Below are positions 55,107-64,000 of a stretch of 64,000 nucleotides of DNA, piece by piece. The notes below the pieces were generated by a model. That model was given only the letters and a program-made list of their open reading frames with translations, made no database searches and had not been told where the DNA came from. Origin of the DNA: Pseudofabraea citricarpa (lineage: Eukaryota; Ascomycota; Leotiomycetes; Helotiales; Dermateaceae); assembly GCA_029641185.1 (NCBI GenBank), contig JAPWGK010000005.1, positions 1,364,001-1,428,000 on the forward strand, in the 5' to 3' direction. The position numbers and the translations under genes are program-made. Position 1 is the first letter of the stretch. Every line of letters starts with the position of its first letter.

Positions 55107-57272
55107 CTAACACAATTTACTAATACATCGAGAAATGGACATCTCTGCGCTCCTTCGTTCATGCTCGTAATCTTCAGGCTTGATAACAGCCACCATTCCC
55201 GTTTGCCTTTTTCGCTTCTGATTTTGTGTGGGGCTTAGGGACAGACGACCTTGAATCACGGCACGTTCATAATCAACAACCATAAGACTGCCATCCTGCT
55301 CATTCCATACTATGTTTCGAGGTTCCGCGTCATTCTGAAGCACTTGTAGGCCATGCAGGGCTCGGAAAGCTGAATCGACCATGTCAAGAATGAGCGTCTC
55401 ATTTTCTTTTATCAGGTAGTCCCTCAGCGGCCGGCCAGCCCAACTGAGTAAAAGTATGCTGGTATACACCCCGGAGTCATAATAGTAGGGCAATTTGAGA
55501 TCTACCACACCCAAGCAGACGGGAGCGTAGAGACCTTGAACTGGTCGGATTCGGTTGTACACTTTGCTCTCATGCAAAAGGTGGTGGCGGTTTGACTCCG
55601 CCATACCCTTTGCAACCAGAGTATAGCCATGGGAAGATAACCTAAACTTCAGGATAGCCCCGCGCGATCCTTTCAAAAAGAGAGGCTTACAATCCGCATC
55701 AGGCCCACGGTCGCTAGCGAGCTGTCTGCGGACAAGACGGCGGAAGAGTACTTGGTCGATATGCTTCGTTCCGTGATCTTCATAATTGGGACATTTCTTA
55801 TCCATTTCGCCCCCATTTAGCAATCCAAGCAGGCATTCATGTGTACAGTATGGACGGTCTCCGATCCTAGATATTGGCATCATATGGGCCTCATCCTGGC
55901 CACTCTCACGACCTTGCTCAGAGGAACCTTCCCTCTGTTGTCTTGCAACCTTGGACTCAGTTTTGCTCGAAGTAGGTGCAGTACTGCTGTCTCTTTCACT
56001 ATTGTTCATATGGATATCGCCGTCCTCGTATGGCGTGTAGCTTTCCACTGGGCCACGCGATCTTATTTGAATCGGTGATCGATGAAAGCCTTTCCAGGAG
56101 CTCGGATTGTATGCAGGGAAAGAGAATGGTGCTTTGCGAGCTATTTTGGGAATATCCTCGAGGATGTCAATATCTTCGACAGGCCACTTATCTAGTCGTG
56201 CGACTGCATCATGCCACGACTGCTCTGGCTTTTCCGTCGTAGCAGCAGCAAGAACGAAAGCCAGGATCTGAGCAACGCTGGTCCTGTGAAATCTGTTGTC
56301 GTCGTCTTCTTGGAAATCTAGCCGAGGGACAGAAAGATGGTAGTATACCATAGAGGGATCGGCAGGGATGTGGAGGAAGATGATGGCTTCTCCACTGAAG
56401 ATATACCCAAACTGAACACCTTTTCCGACCATGGTATGAAACATTCGAGTAATCGTACCGGCTACTAGTGATTTGCATAAAAATTCGAAGTCTTTGCTTT
56501 CGTTGTTGATCAGATCTTCAGCTGGTCGAATCTCCCCTTTTAATCCTGCTGTTATCTCGGCTAACTCGAACTCGCTCGGAGCCTTGTATTCAATTGAGAC
56601 AACTGGGACACTTTCTCTATCTGACGACTCACAGACACAAAACTGATATGTCACCCCAGAAGAATCCTTACTCTCGTCCTGTCCTGTGTTCGTACAGCTT
56701 TCAGCTCTGATATTGTCGTATAGTCGAAAGTTTGTCCGCAGCTGGTCGTCTTCACACATCTTGCCTGTGAGCTTACGTATATGAGTCTCAACTGTTTGGT
56801 GGGCGGACAGCTGAACAGAAGACTCAGAGCCGATGGTGCAAAGAGTTTCCGTGACAAAATCCAGCTGGTGCGATGATGGAAATATCCGCTTGGAGGAGAA
56901 GCCGTTGTTGACAGAGAGCTTTTCCCACACTTTCTCTTGTTGGGTCGGAAAATCTTGCCATGGCACAATCCGCCGAGGAAATATTCGGCCCGCACGCTTC
57001 GTGGTATCGCCATGTGTTGTGGTCTTCGTTGTTGTTGTCTTAGTAACATATTGAACAGCGAGAGAGATACGATGGCAGGCTTCGATGTATTCAATGAGGG
57101 TCTTCTGCTGAGATTGCTCGAATCGTCGCTGTTGTTCCACTTTGTAGCGACGTTGTTCCACTTTGTAGCGACGTTGTTCCTCTTCGCGTGGTTGTTGCAC
57201 AGCAGTATATTCTGCTTCAGCCTCAGCTCCCTCCCTTTCCCACTCTGAAGGTTCTGTATGCCCTGGTTCCAT
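55107..57272 (-). CDS. Kinase-like protein with nuclease-like N-terminal region
   Basis: An intronless 721-residue protein. Residues 1-65 are charged and Gln/Glu/Arg-rich and contain a duplicated EQRRYKV unit. Residues about 110-390 resemble the nuclease-like region of fungal kinase fusions; VPVVSIEYKAP near 225 could be the E-x-K of a PD-(D/E)XK core. A Ser/Thr-rich linker follows, then a Cys/His module, RPYCTHECLLGLLNGGEMDK with CPNYEDH, near 480-510. The kinase-like lobe begins near 535: lysine in TLVAKGMAE (about 551), glutamate in LHESKVYNRI, catalytic segment VLQNDAEPRNIVW (D648, N653; the usual His is absent) and VVDYERA in place of DFG. Such proteins are expanded in filamentous fungi with unknown roles. 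It is a stranger inside the carotenoid cluster. Confidence 0.8.
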   Translation of the reverse strand: MEPGHTEPSEWEREGAEAEAEYTAVQQPREEEQRRYKVEQRRYKVEQQRRFEQSQQKTLIEYIEACHRISLAVQYVTKTTTTKTTTHGDTTKRAGRIFPRRIVPWQDFPTQQEKVWEKLSVNNGFSSKRIFPSSHQLDFVTETLCTIGSESSVQLSAHQTVETHIRKLTGKMCEDDQLRTNFRLYDNIRAESCTNTGQDESKDSSGVTYQFCVCESSDRESVPVVSIEYKAPSEFELAEITAGLKGEIRPAEDLINNESKDFEFLCKSLVAGTITRMFHTMVGKGVQFGYIFSGEAIIFLHIPADPSMVYYHLSVPRLDFQEDDDNRFHRTSVAQILAFVLAAATTEKPEQSWHDAVARLDKWPVEDIDILEDIPKIARKAPFSFPAYNPSSWKGFHRSPIQIRSRGPVESYTPYEDGDIHMNNSERDSSTAPTSSKTESKVARQQREGSSEQGRESGQDEAHMMPISRIGDRPYCTHECLLGLLNGGEMDKKCPNYEDHGTKHIDQVLFRRLVRRQLASDRGPDADCKPLFLKGSRGAILKFRLSSHGYTLVAKGMAESNRHHLLHESKVYNRIRPVQGLYAPVCLGVVDLKLPYYYDSGVYTSILLLSWAGRPLRDYLIKENETLILDMVDSAFRALHGLQVLQNDAEPRNIVWNEQDGSLMVVDYERAVIQGRLSLSPTQNQKRKRQTGMVAVIKPEDYEHERRSAEMSISRCISKLC
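57131..57180. repeat. 21-bp tandem duplication in the kinase-like gene
   Basis: Two perfect 21-bp copies (57131-57151, 57152-57172) plus eight bases of a third. They encode the repeated EQRRYKV heptapeptide in the charged N-terminus. Perfect identity suggests a recent slip. Confidence 0.9.
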
Positions 57273-57857
57273 CTTGTATGCAGTATTGTGATGTTCTGGG
57301 GAGACAGAGTATCACAGCATTAGCGCGAACTGTTAAATACAAAGGTAAGAAGCGCATCTTGGAGGTCCCGTGGTAGCTATGGATTCACTAAAGGCATGTT
57401 TGCTTTCATGTCAATCAAGCAAAGTAATATCCCACATCTCTTAGAATAATTATTTGCCCCAATGCATGGCGGAAGAAGAGACTGGCCGATTTAGAGCTAT
57501 TCTGTGATGCCTTTTTGTTCTTGAAAAGCGTTCAGTTGTTATAATAAAGAGGACTTAGTAGAAAGTGTACCGCGACTTCAAAGTTTGTGATTATTGTTAT
57601 ACAAGAGGTTATTGTACAGTTTACAGTCATTTTATGTTATTGTATTAAAAGCACATGATTTTTATAATAATAAACATTAATAAAATGCTTAGAGTTCACC
57701 TTATAAAGCCAACTGACCGAAGTGCAGTCATTCATTCACTGGAAGGCTAGCGTAATTGAGATCGCTTAAAATGCCCCAAGAGCGGTAGATGGATCTTAGA
57801 ACAACCACCAATTCCAATCATCTTCTGCGAGGTCCCATTCACTGACCTCGCACCACC
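57273..57857. promoter_or_regulatory. Divergent promoter, kinase-like / F-box genes
   Basis: A 585-bp gap between divergent genes. The middle (57580-57700) is strongly AT-rich. No specific motif is called. Confidence 0.4.
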
Positions 57858-58482
57858 ATGTCTCAATCATCACAAACCGAGAAGCAGGTTTGGAGACGAT
57901 TCGTCATACCATCTCAGGTCAGTCATTTAACTCCCCTATAACACTATCCATCCGGCTTACAACGTCCAGGTTCTTACGCCACCTATCAATTGCTCCTCTC
58001 CTCTGTTGTCGCTCCCACTAGAAATCCTCGGCTTGATATTTCGCGAGGCCAATCCGTTTGACAAGCTCTGTCTCGCTATTACCTGCAAGCATCTTCTCCA
58101 GCTCAGTAGCACCCTCTCCTTGAAGAGCCCTTGCCTCGAAACACATCTGGATGTATGTCACTGTTTGATAGGCGAGCAACTGCTTCGGCGGGTTAAGCCC
58201 TTAGACTTGCAAGGACTACCGGATAAGGCCTGGACTGTCTGTTTCGATTGTATGCGGTACCGGCCAACAAGGAAAGGCTACTGGGAGAACAAGTCCAACA
58301 AACACAGCTGTTGGACAAGCATGGAAACGTGGAAGATATTTGTTGACTCTTGGAACAGAAGGTCCTCGACACAGTGTCCAGAATGCCGGGAGAAAGAACG
58401 TCATATTTGCATAGAAACTCGAAAAAGCAGTGAAGTCACGGTTCCTCTGAATAGACACCTTCGTCATTGCTCGGTCTATTAA
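57858..58482 (+). CDS. F-box protein with Cys-rich tail
   Basis: Two exons (57858-57917 and 57970-58482) give 190 residues. The F-box covers about residues 30-70 (LLSLPLEILGLIFREAN, then DKLCLAITCKHLL), the module that docks to Skp1 in SCF ubiquitin ligases. The C-terminal half holds four Cys-pair-like sites (TVCFDCMRYRPT, SCWTS, TQCPECREKE) spaced as in zinc-binding tails of many short fungal F-box proteins. Typical substrate-binding repeats are absent. It is divergent from the kinase-like gene and lies 329 bp before carB; no functional link to carotenoids is evident. Confidence 0.8.
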
Positions 58483-58811
58483 CACCCTGCGTATGGTGCT
58501 ATCTGAGAGCTCCACTAATGGACAGACTTTAGCAAAAGCGTAAGACGCCATAAGCTCTGCCGAGTAAGACAAGAGGCGACGATGGCATTGTTCTTTTTGC
58601 AAATACTCCATAGCATACAATGAAATGGTATTATGTCACGTGCTTATATCTGATTATGTGATACTGGTTTATCGGAGTAACGAATCCCCGCGATCCAATC
58701 GTCATCGAGTTTGGAGCTCGAAAGCTTCATTTTCATTTCAGCATGTGAAGTTTAAATATATCCTCGTTGCCAGTCTTTGTGCTGTGTAAGTTGACATCAA
58801 CAGCCAACTCA
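58483..58811. promoter_or_regulatory. carB promoter region
   Basis: A 329-bp gap ahead of carB. It contains a TTTAAATATA stretch near 58751-58760, about 55 bp before the ATG, as a TATA-like candidate, and TATTATGTCACGTGC near 58630. Confidence 0.4.
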
Positions 58812-60616
58812 ATGTCGCGGAAAGAATCGCAGAAGACCGCAATTGTAGTCGGTAAGCTCGGACGTCCCACCTCGAGACCTAATGTCGCTCAATTGCTGAT
58901 CGTCACGATTAATTAGGCGCTGGTGTTGGGGGAATCGCGACGGCGGCGCGTCTCGCAAGGGCTGGATTTGCTGTGACTATTGTTGAGAAGAACTCCTTCA
59001 CTGGCGGACGTTGCAGTCTCATCCATCATGAAGGCTACCGCTTCGATCAAGGACCATCGCTTCTCCTACTGCCGAAGCTCTTTAAGGAAACCTTCCACGA
59101 TCTCGACACGACACTTACTGCGGAAGGAGTGGAATTGTTGAAATGCGAGCCCAACTATAACCTCTGGTTTGGAGATGGGGAGAGCTTCGAATTGAGTACG
59201 GATGTCAGTGTGATGAAGCGAGAGATTGAGAAGTGGGAGGGCAAAGGCGGCTTCGAGAGATACCTTCAATGGATGGGCGAGGCGCATACACATTACGAAT
59301 TGAGTGTCACCGAAGTCTTGCACAAGAATTTCAGCTCCATATTCAACCTTCTCCGGCCTTCATTTCTAGGCAAGGTCTTCGCGCTTCATCCCTTCGAAAG
59401 CATATATTCTCGAGCATCCAAGTACTTCTGGACCGAGCGGTTACGAAGGGTGTTTACGTTCGGTAGTATGTATATGGGCATGTCGCCATTTGATGCACCA
59501 GGCACCTACTCGCTTTTGCAGTATACCGAACTAGCTGAGGGAATTTGGTACCCAGTTGGTGGTTTCCATGCTGTAGTAGCTGCGTTGGTCCGTATATGTG
59601 AACGCTCGGGAGTGGATATCCGACTCAACACACCCGTCGAATCCGTTCTCACAAGTGCAGATGGCAAAACGGCTACGGGAGTGTTGCTTGCTAGTGGTGA
59701 GAAATTGGAAGCAGATATTGTGGTTGTCAATGCCGATCTGGTTTACGCCTACAACAACCTATTTCCAACATCGACTTCCGGCACAAAGTCATACGCAAAA
59801 TCACTCCAGAAACGGGACGGCTCTTGTAGTTCTATCTCCTTTTACTGGGGCTTATCAAAACAGATTCCAGAGCTCACCACACATAATATCTTCCTTGCTG
59901 ACGAGTATCGAGAGTCCTTCGATTCGATATTCGATCGTCAAAGCATTCCGCGAGAACCATCATTCTATGTCAATGTTCCATCACGTACTGATCCTTCTGC
60001 GGCGCCTCAAGGGAAGGATTCGATTGTTATATTGGTTCCTGTTGGGCATCTGCTTAATTCAGCTACCTCAACATCTAAGGTAGATGATGGTGGTGTCCCT
60101 CGTGAACAAGACTGGGATAGTATTGTAGCCTCCACACGAACAACCATCCAGAAGACTATTGAAGACCGAACTGGATGCGCTTCACTTGCTCCATTAATAG
60201 TCCACGAGTCACTTAACACGCCATTCACCTGGGAGGAGACCTTTAATCTAGACAAAGGCTCGATTCTGGGACTTTCACACTCATTCTTTAATGTATTGGC
60301 TTTCAGACCCAAGACCAAACATCCACAGGTCAAGAATTGTTACTTTGTTGGCGCCAGTACGCATCCTGGAACTGGAGTACCAATTGTTCTTGCTGGTGCA
60401 AAGATCACAACCGAGCAGATTCTAGGTGACCTCGGTCTGGCTATTCCTTGGAAAGAAAAGGGAAATGTTGTCAGAGATACTGGCGTTGAGCAGGGCAAGG
60501 GAGTGAAGGAGATTGATCGGACCAAAAGAATAGGATGGATTAACAGTGCGTTCATGACCTGGTTGGTAATATTCCTCTCTATCTTAGTAGTTTATGTGGG
60601 AATTCGCATCGCATAA
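58812..60616 (+). CDS. carB: Phytoene desaturase
   Basis: Two exons (58812-58851 and 58917-60616) give 579 residues. CarB (al-1, crtI type) introduces the double bonds that turn phytoene into lycopene and, in ascomycetes, further desaturates toward torulene. The intron splits the FAD-binding motif: VVGAGVGGIATAARLARAG at about 12-31, then GGRCSLIHHEGYRFDQGPS. The C-terminal desaturase signature FVGASTHPGTGVPIVLAGAK is near 510-530, and the protein ends in a hydrophobic anchor (WLVIFLSILVVYVGIRIA). Length agrees with the fungal enzymes. Orientation is the same as carRA and the opsin gene. Confidence 0.97.
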
Positions 60617-61996
60617 TGTAGGGAGTTAAGTAGGATGCGAGGGCGTCATGCCCGGGATATTTTTCATGTCTCTTAATAATTGGAACGTAAAGATGCTCGC
60701 GGAGGAGATAATTAGAGAGTACTCGACTTTGGGTGGAAAAATGGTTTACTGATTCAAGTACTGGAGAGAATTGATATCCATTTCTTTCTTAATCAAAAAT
60801 AAATTCGATTTTATTTCTGAACGTATATTACTCCCTCGACAATATCACCGGGTATGTTTTCTTAGTTATTTCACATGAGTATGGGATTCCCCGCCGAGAT
60901 AAGACTATGACAAAACATAAGTCACCAAAAAACCATTCACACAAATCAACAACAAACCGCAACAAATATACGATAAGCTGGGCGAGGAATTTACAATACC
61001 ATAAGGCTCACTCGCAGAATACCCATTAAATCCATCAAGAGAAGGAACAGTAAAAGCAGCACTCCTCAAATTCACACACGTCGAATCAAAGCGAAAGGCA
61101 ACCCAAGATTTAAGATTGAAGGGAAAGTCCAAGCGATCCGGGATCCCAAGCAGGTGACATTATGATTATTTGCACGTTCAAGTGGTGCTTTCTTCTTAGT
61201 GGTCTGACCTCTGGCCTCGTCTGTCACCTGAGATCTTTCGATCCTTGACTTTGGAGCCTTGGAAGGCTGTTTTGACTTTTCATTTCTCCACTTTCTCGAA
61301 GCCGAAACTCTCTGTTCTCACAGTACGCGAGATGACTCTGGAGTGCTGAATTTTGATTTGACATTTTTATGTGTGTGAATGCCCAACGACGCTTCGAGGG
61401 GCAGGGAGGCAAGCGTTTGGTATGCACATGATTCTCGACGGCTTGATGCGATGATTTGTTGCCTCTTGTGATGTGATGATGCAAAGCGACATCGGTAACG
61501 GCTTGTTTTGATACCCTACAGAATGTACTTGCCCGTCCATGTATGTACCTAGTAGAAGAAAAATTAAAACGGGTCTGTTCATCTTTTTCCATTTTATCTT
61601 CTCCGCTGCTCGATTCGGGAATAATGTGGATTTTCTCTGTTCGTTGATATATGTGTAGGGGGATCTTAAAATGATGACGTGTAGACTTTTATTTCTTTCG
61701 TCCTCGCGCTTTTTTGCTCGGGTACGTACGTGTACGTGCACCAGTAGCAATATGCAAATCTAACTATCTCATCTCGTGAGAACAACCAGAGGTCGGGAAA
61801 TGAAAGTGCCGGGGACGAGTCGGTTGTCATCGAATCATTATTATTGAATGTCTCTCACACCATGCCATACCGCCATACCATGCCGAAACCGAGAAAGTTG
61901 ATGAATCAACCAGGAAGCAGCAGGACGAATTTGTTCCGAACTTGAGATCCGTCGATCTTTCTCCGTCTTTCTCATCTTTGCCGTTGCAGCTCTATC

Positions 61997-62404
61997 CTAG
62001 ACAGCAGCGGCAAAGGCCAGCTTCTGGTCTGCACGCTTCTGTCTTGGTGGAAAAGCATTGCAAACTCGGAATTGTTTCATGTCATTTTCATGAGATTGGG
62101 TTGAGAATTTGACGGCGGAAGAGATGATTGCCATGGGCAGGGATCGAGCAGGGGAGCGAAGGGAAGGGCTGCATGGTTCCCCGAGATCTGCAAATGCTTG
62201 TTCTTCGAGCCGGCCATCGCGCGAAGGAATGGTGCCGTCGACTAATAAATGACGCCAACACTTTTTGCTACCGAATTTCCAATCTGCTATTGTTCTGTTT
62301 TGTGCCAGGGGTGTTACTAGAGTCATGAAATTGGTTTCTCGACATGAAGTTATGATTGTAGTACGGTTGCGACTTATTAAGAACGCATTATTTGAGGGTT
62401 CCAT
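61997..62404 (-). CDS. Possible small open frame (135 residues)
   Basis: An ATG-started frame with no intron and no recognised domain. The sequence is moderately mixed in composition (ends ADQKLAFAAAV). It could be a chance frame in a long promoter region; nothing flanking supports it. Confidence 0.15.
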   Translation of the reverse strand: MEPSNNAFLISRNRTTIITSCRETNFMTLVTPLAQNRTIADWKFGSKKCWRHLLVDGTIPSRDGRLEEQAFADLGEPCSPSLRSPARSLPMAIISSAVKFSTQSHENDMKQFRVCNAFPPRQKRADQKLAFAAAV

Positions 62405-63686
62405 GTCTTGTCTTGTCTTGTCCTGCGTTTTGGGCTTCTCTGGCGCTGGCGCTGGTGCTGGTGCTTTGATACCAAAGCAGAAACATATGGCTTGAACTTT
62501 GATGGTGCTAATGCTTAAGCTCCAAGTGTGCTCACCCTTGTAACATGAACTCTCTTTTTTATTTTGCCCCCAAATGGCTGTTCTCCTCGCTTCATCTCGA
62601 CAAACAGCAAATCAGCTCCCGAGCAAGCTCTCCGTCCACGAGTCAACAGAACATGCAGAGTGCCATCCGCCGTCGCGCATGCCTTTCTTCATGCTCCGCT
62701 GATTGGGCTCTCGTGGACGAGTAAACCACTTGCGAATTTATGGGTCCAATATCTTTTTCTTCTCTTTCACTCGGAGCCTTGCCTTACAAGGGTACCTATC
62801 AACATGGAATCATTCTCATTACTGCTGCTCGGCAAATACTGTATGCGTCAGAGCTCTATCACAAATGCAGCATGACGAAAATTTGTGGTATCTTTTTCGC
62901 TCCCATCAGACACTATTACTCCATATGCCGGTACTTGCTCTTGAGATTCGGTACTCGGCTACACTATTATTCAGTCGACGTGTGAGCGTGACGCCGAGAA
63001 GTGGCTCGAACTACAGTCTGGAAAGCTCGGATGAGAGTTCTCCCCAACATAGTCCAAACATCATAGATCGCTTCACTGACGAACATAGACAGAATGAAAG
63101 GTCTGGCCGCAGTTTTGGCAACCCCTGGAAACAAGGCGTCTTCATCAAGTCCAGTTACAGGGCTTCCAAGGCAAACCAAAGCGGTGGAGAAGTACAGTAC
63201 TTCACTAAATTGCTTGTTACTGCTAGTGGCATATCCAATACAAGCCTTGTACTTATGCAGCAGGACAAGCAGGCGTATGGAGCTTTTTTTGCATGTACCA
63301 GCCACTGACGCCCGCCGAAACGGTCAAGCAGGAGGTATCAAGCGACAAACGTCACGACTCGTCCAGGGGGGGGGGGGACGGGATCGTGCAAGAGGCAAGC
63401 AAGCATGCAGACGCCAGTGGAGCGCACAGTGCAGAGTAAACAATCGTCCGACGAACTGATTCCCAGGACTTCCCTCCCATAAAGAGACCCAAACGTTCCC
63501 CCCCACCACTAGAATACAGCTCTCCCTTGCCTTCTGTTCCTCCCATCTTTTTCAATCAAATACTCGCCTCGATCCTCTTCTAGAAGGCAGAGCTGCTGCG
63601 AACAACCATCTACATAGTGTCTTTGTGTTTTTATTTTTTAATATACCAGATACCAATATCCTCTTTTTGCCTTTGCTTTCTTTTTT

Positions 63687-63711
63687 GATACCCCATACCG
63701 ATACCCCATAC
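63687..63711. repeat. 13-bp direct duplication in the opsin leader
   Basis: GATACCCCATACC occurs twice in a row (the second copy ends with T instead of the last C pair), starting 36 bp before the opsin ATG, most likely in the 5' untranslated region. Confidence 0.7.
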
Positions 63712-63722
63712 TCAGTGTCAAC

Positions 63723-64000
63723 ATGTCTTCTTTTCTCGAGGCGAGAGGCAATGCCTTGGAGGCGAATCCTAATAGGTTCTCCTACGTGAGTTAATACCCA
63801 ACATGAGGAATCCTAGTTAAGGTTATAGATTTATATACTGACTGAGAACCAATAGCCTGCTGCCTCGAATATCAATATCACCACTCGTGGTTCCGATTTC
63901 TACTGGGCCATCACGGCCGTCATGGGAATCTCTGCTCTGATCTTCATGGGATTGAGCTTCAGAGTCCACCGCTCTAAGCGAATCTTCCACTACATCACTT
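63723..64000 (+). CDS. carO: Microbial opsin, CarO-like (3' part beyond the window)
   Basis: The first 69 codons of an opsin: exon 1 at 63723-63785, a 70-nt intron, then exon 2 from 63856 running off the edge. After a short extracellular N-terminus (NITTRGSDFYWAITAV) comes the first helix (VMGISALIFMGLSF) and the loop RSKRIFHYIT, a strong match to fungal opsins of the CarO/Leptosphaeria type. Such proteins bind all-trans retinal and mostly pump protons in green light; some are sensory. The Schiff-base lysine and the proton donor and acceptor residues lie outside the window, so pumping cannot be judged. Its place beside carX, carRA and carB, as in Fusarium, supports the call. Confidence 0.9.

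Larger units (their letters stand above)
60617..63722. other. Long 3.1-kb region before the opsin gene
   Basis: The longest gene-free stretch. Two minus-strand frames deserve note: 60905-61160 ends in a hydrophobic segment (YICCGLLLICVNGFLVTYVLS) but lacks an ATG, and 61997-62404 (135 residues, ATG start) shows no family. The plus frame at 62703-63308 starts with TTG and is rejected. Short repeats include TCTTG copies at 62406-62420, CTGGCG/CTGGTG hexamers at 62440-62463, a run of 12 G at 63366-63377 and a 13-bp GATACCCCATACC duplication near 63687-63711. The last 250 bp are pyrimidine-rich, as in highly expressed fungal promoters. Confidence 0.5.

Noticed and set aside
62703..63308. 201-residue frame upstream of the opsin gene
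   Set aside because: It opens with TTG, has no recognisable family and overlaps frames on the other strand; it lies in the likely promoter region.
1..64000. tRNA or rRNA genes
   Set aside because: I looked for T-loop-like GTTCGANNC boxes; those seen (for example near 29545, 33768 and 52814) lack matching stems and A boxes. A covariance-model scan would be decisive.

Overview
The window is nuclear DNA of a filamentous ascomycete. Nearly every gene is broken by short (about 40-70 nt) GT-AG introns, and the gene families are typical of moulds: Zn2Cys6 factor, RTA1, Pth11-like receptor, sedolisin, endopolygalacturonase, P450, microbial opsin. The repertoire, with pectinase and sedolisin, would suit a plant-associated or saprotrophic leotiomycete-like fungus, but that placement is inference; I could run no search. 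I rebuilt exon structures by hand, and reading frame is kept across every junction given.

Left part (1-17 kb): the 5' portion of a PI31-type proteasome regulator gene (cut by the window edge), an SRPK-like kinase, a small conserved-looking protein, a YVC1-type vacuolar TRP channel, and an intronless 8.8-kb gene for a 2,944-residue repetitive, largely disordered protein. Middle (18-41 kb): secreted endopolygalacturonase (GH28), secreted sedolisin (S53), glycine-zipper protein, Zn2Cys6 regulator, G-patch protein, membrane short-chain dehydrogenase, RTA1 protein, a small unknown protein, a longin R-SNARE and the mitochondrial helicase SUV3.

The 41-48.6 kb stretch looks like an eroding specialised-metabolism patch: a LaeA/TAM-type methyltransferase broken by several frameshifts, an apparently intact P450, about 1.2 kb of featureless DNA, a Pth11-like membrane protein and a PEP-mutase/isocitrate-lyase superfamily enzyme.

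The right part (49.6-64 kb) is the best-defined system: a retinal/opsin gene cluster. carRA (phytoene synthase/lycopene cyclase) and carB (phytoene desaturase) would make beta-carotene, carX would cleave it to retinal, and the microbial opsin (cut by the right edge) would bind retinal as a light-driven pump or sensor. carX and carRA are divergent over a 1.07-kb shared promoter. Two unrelated genes sit between carRA and carB: a 721-residue protein joining a possible PD-(D/E)XK-like domain, a small Cys/His module and a degenerate kinase-like domain, and a short F-box protein with a Cys-rich tail.

The most unusual items are the interrupted carotenoid/opsin cluster, the kinase-like fusion inside it, the 2,944-residue repeat protein, and the methyltransferase caught in decay. 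I saw no tRNA, rRNA, CRISPR array or intact transposon.
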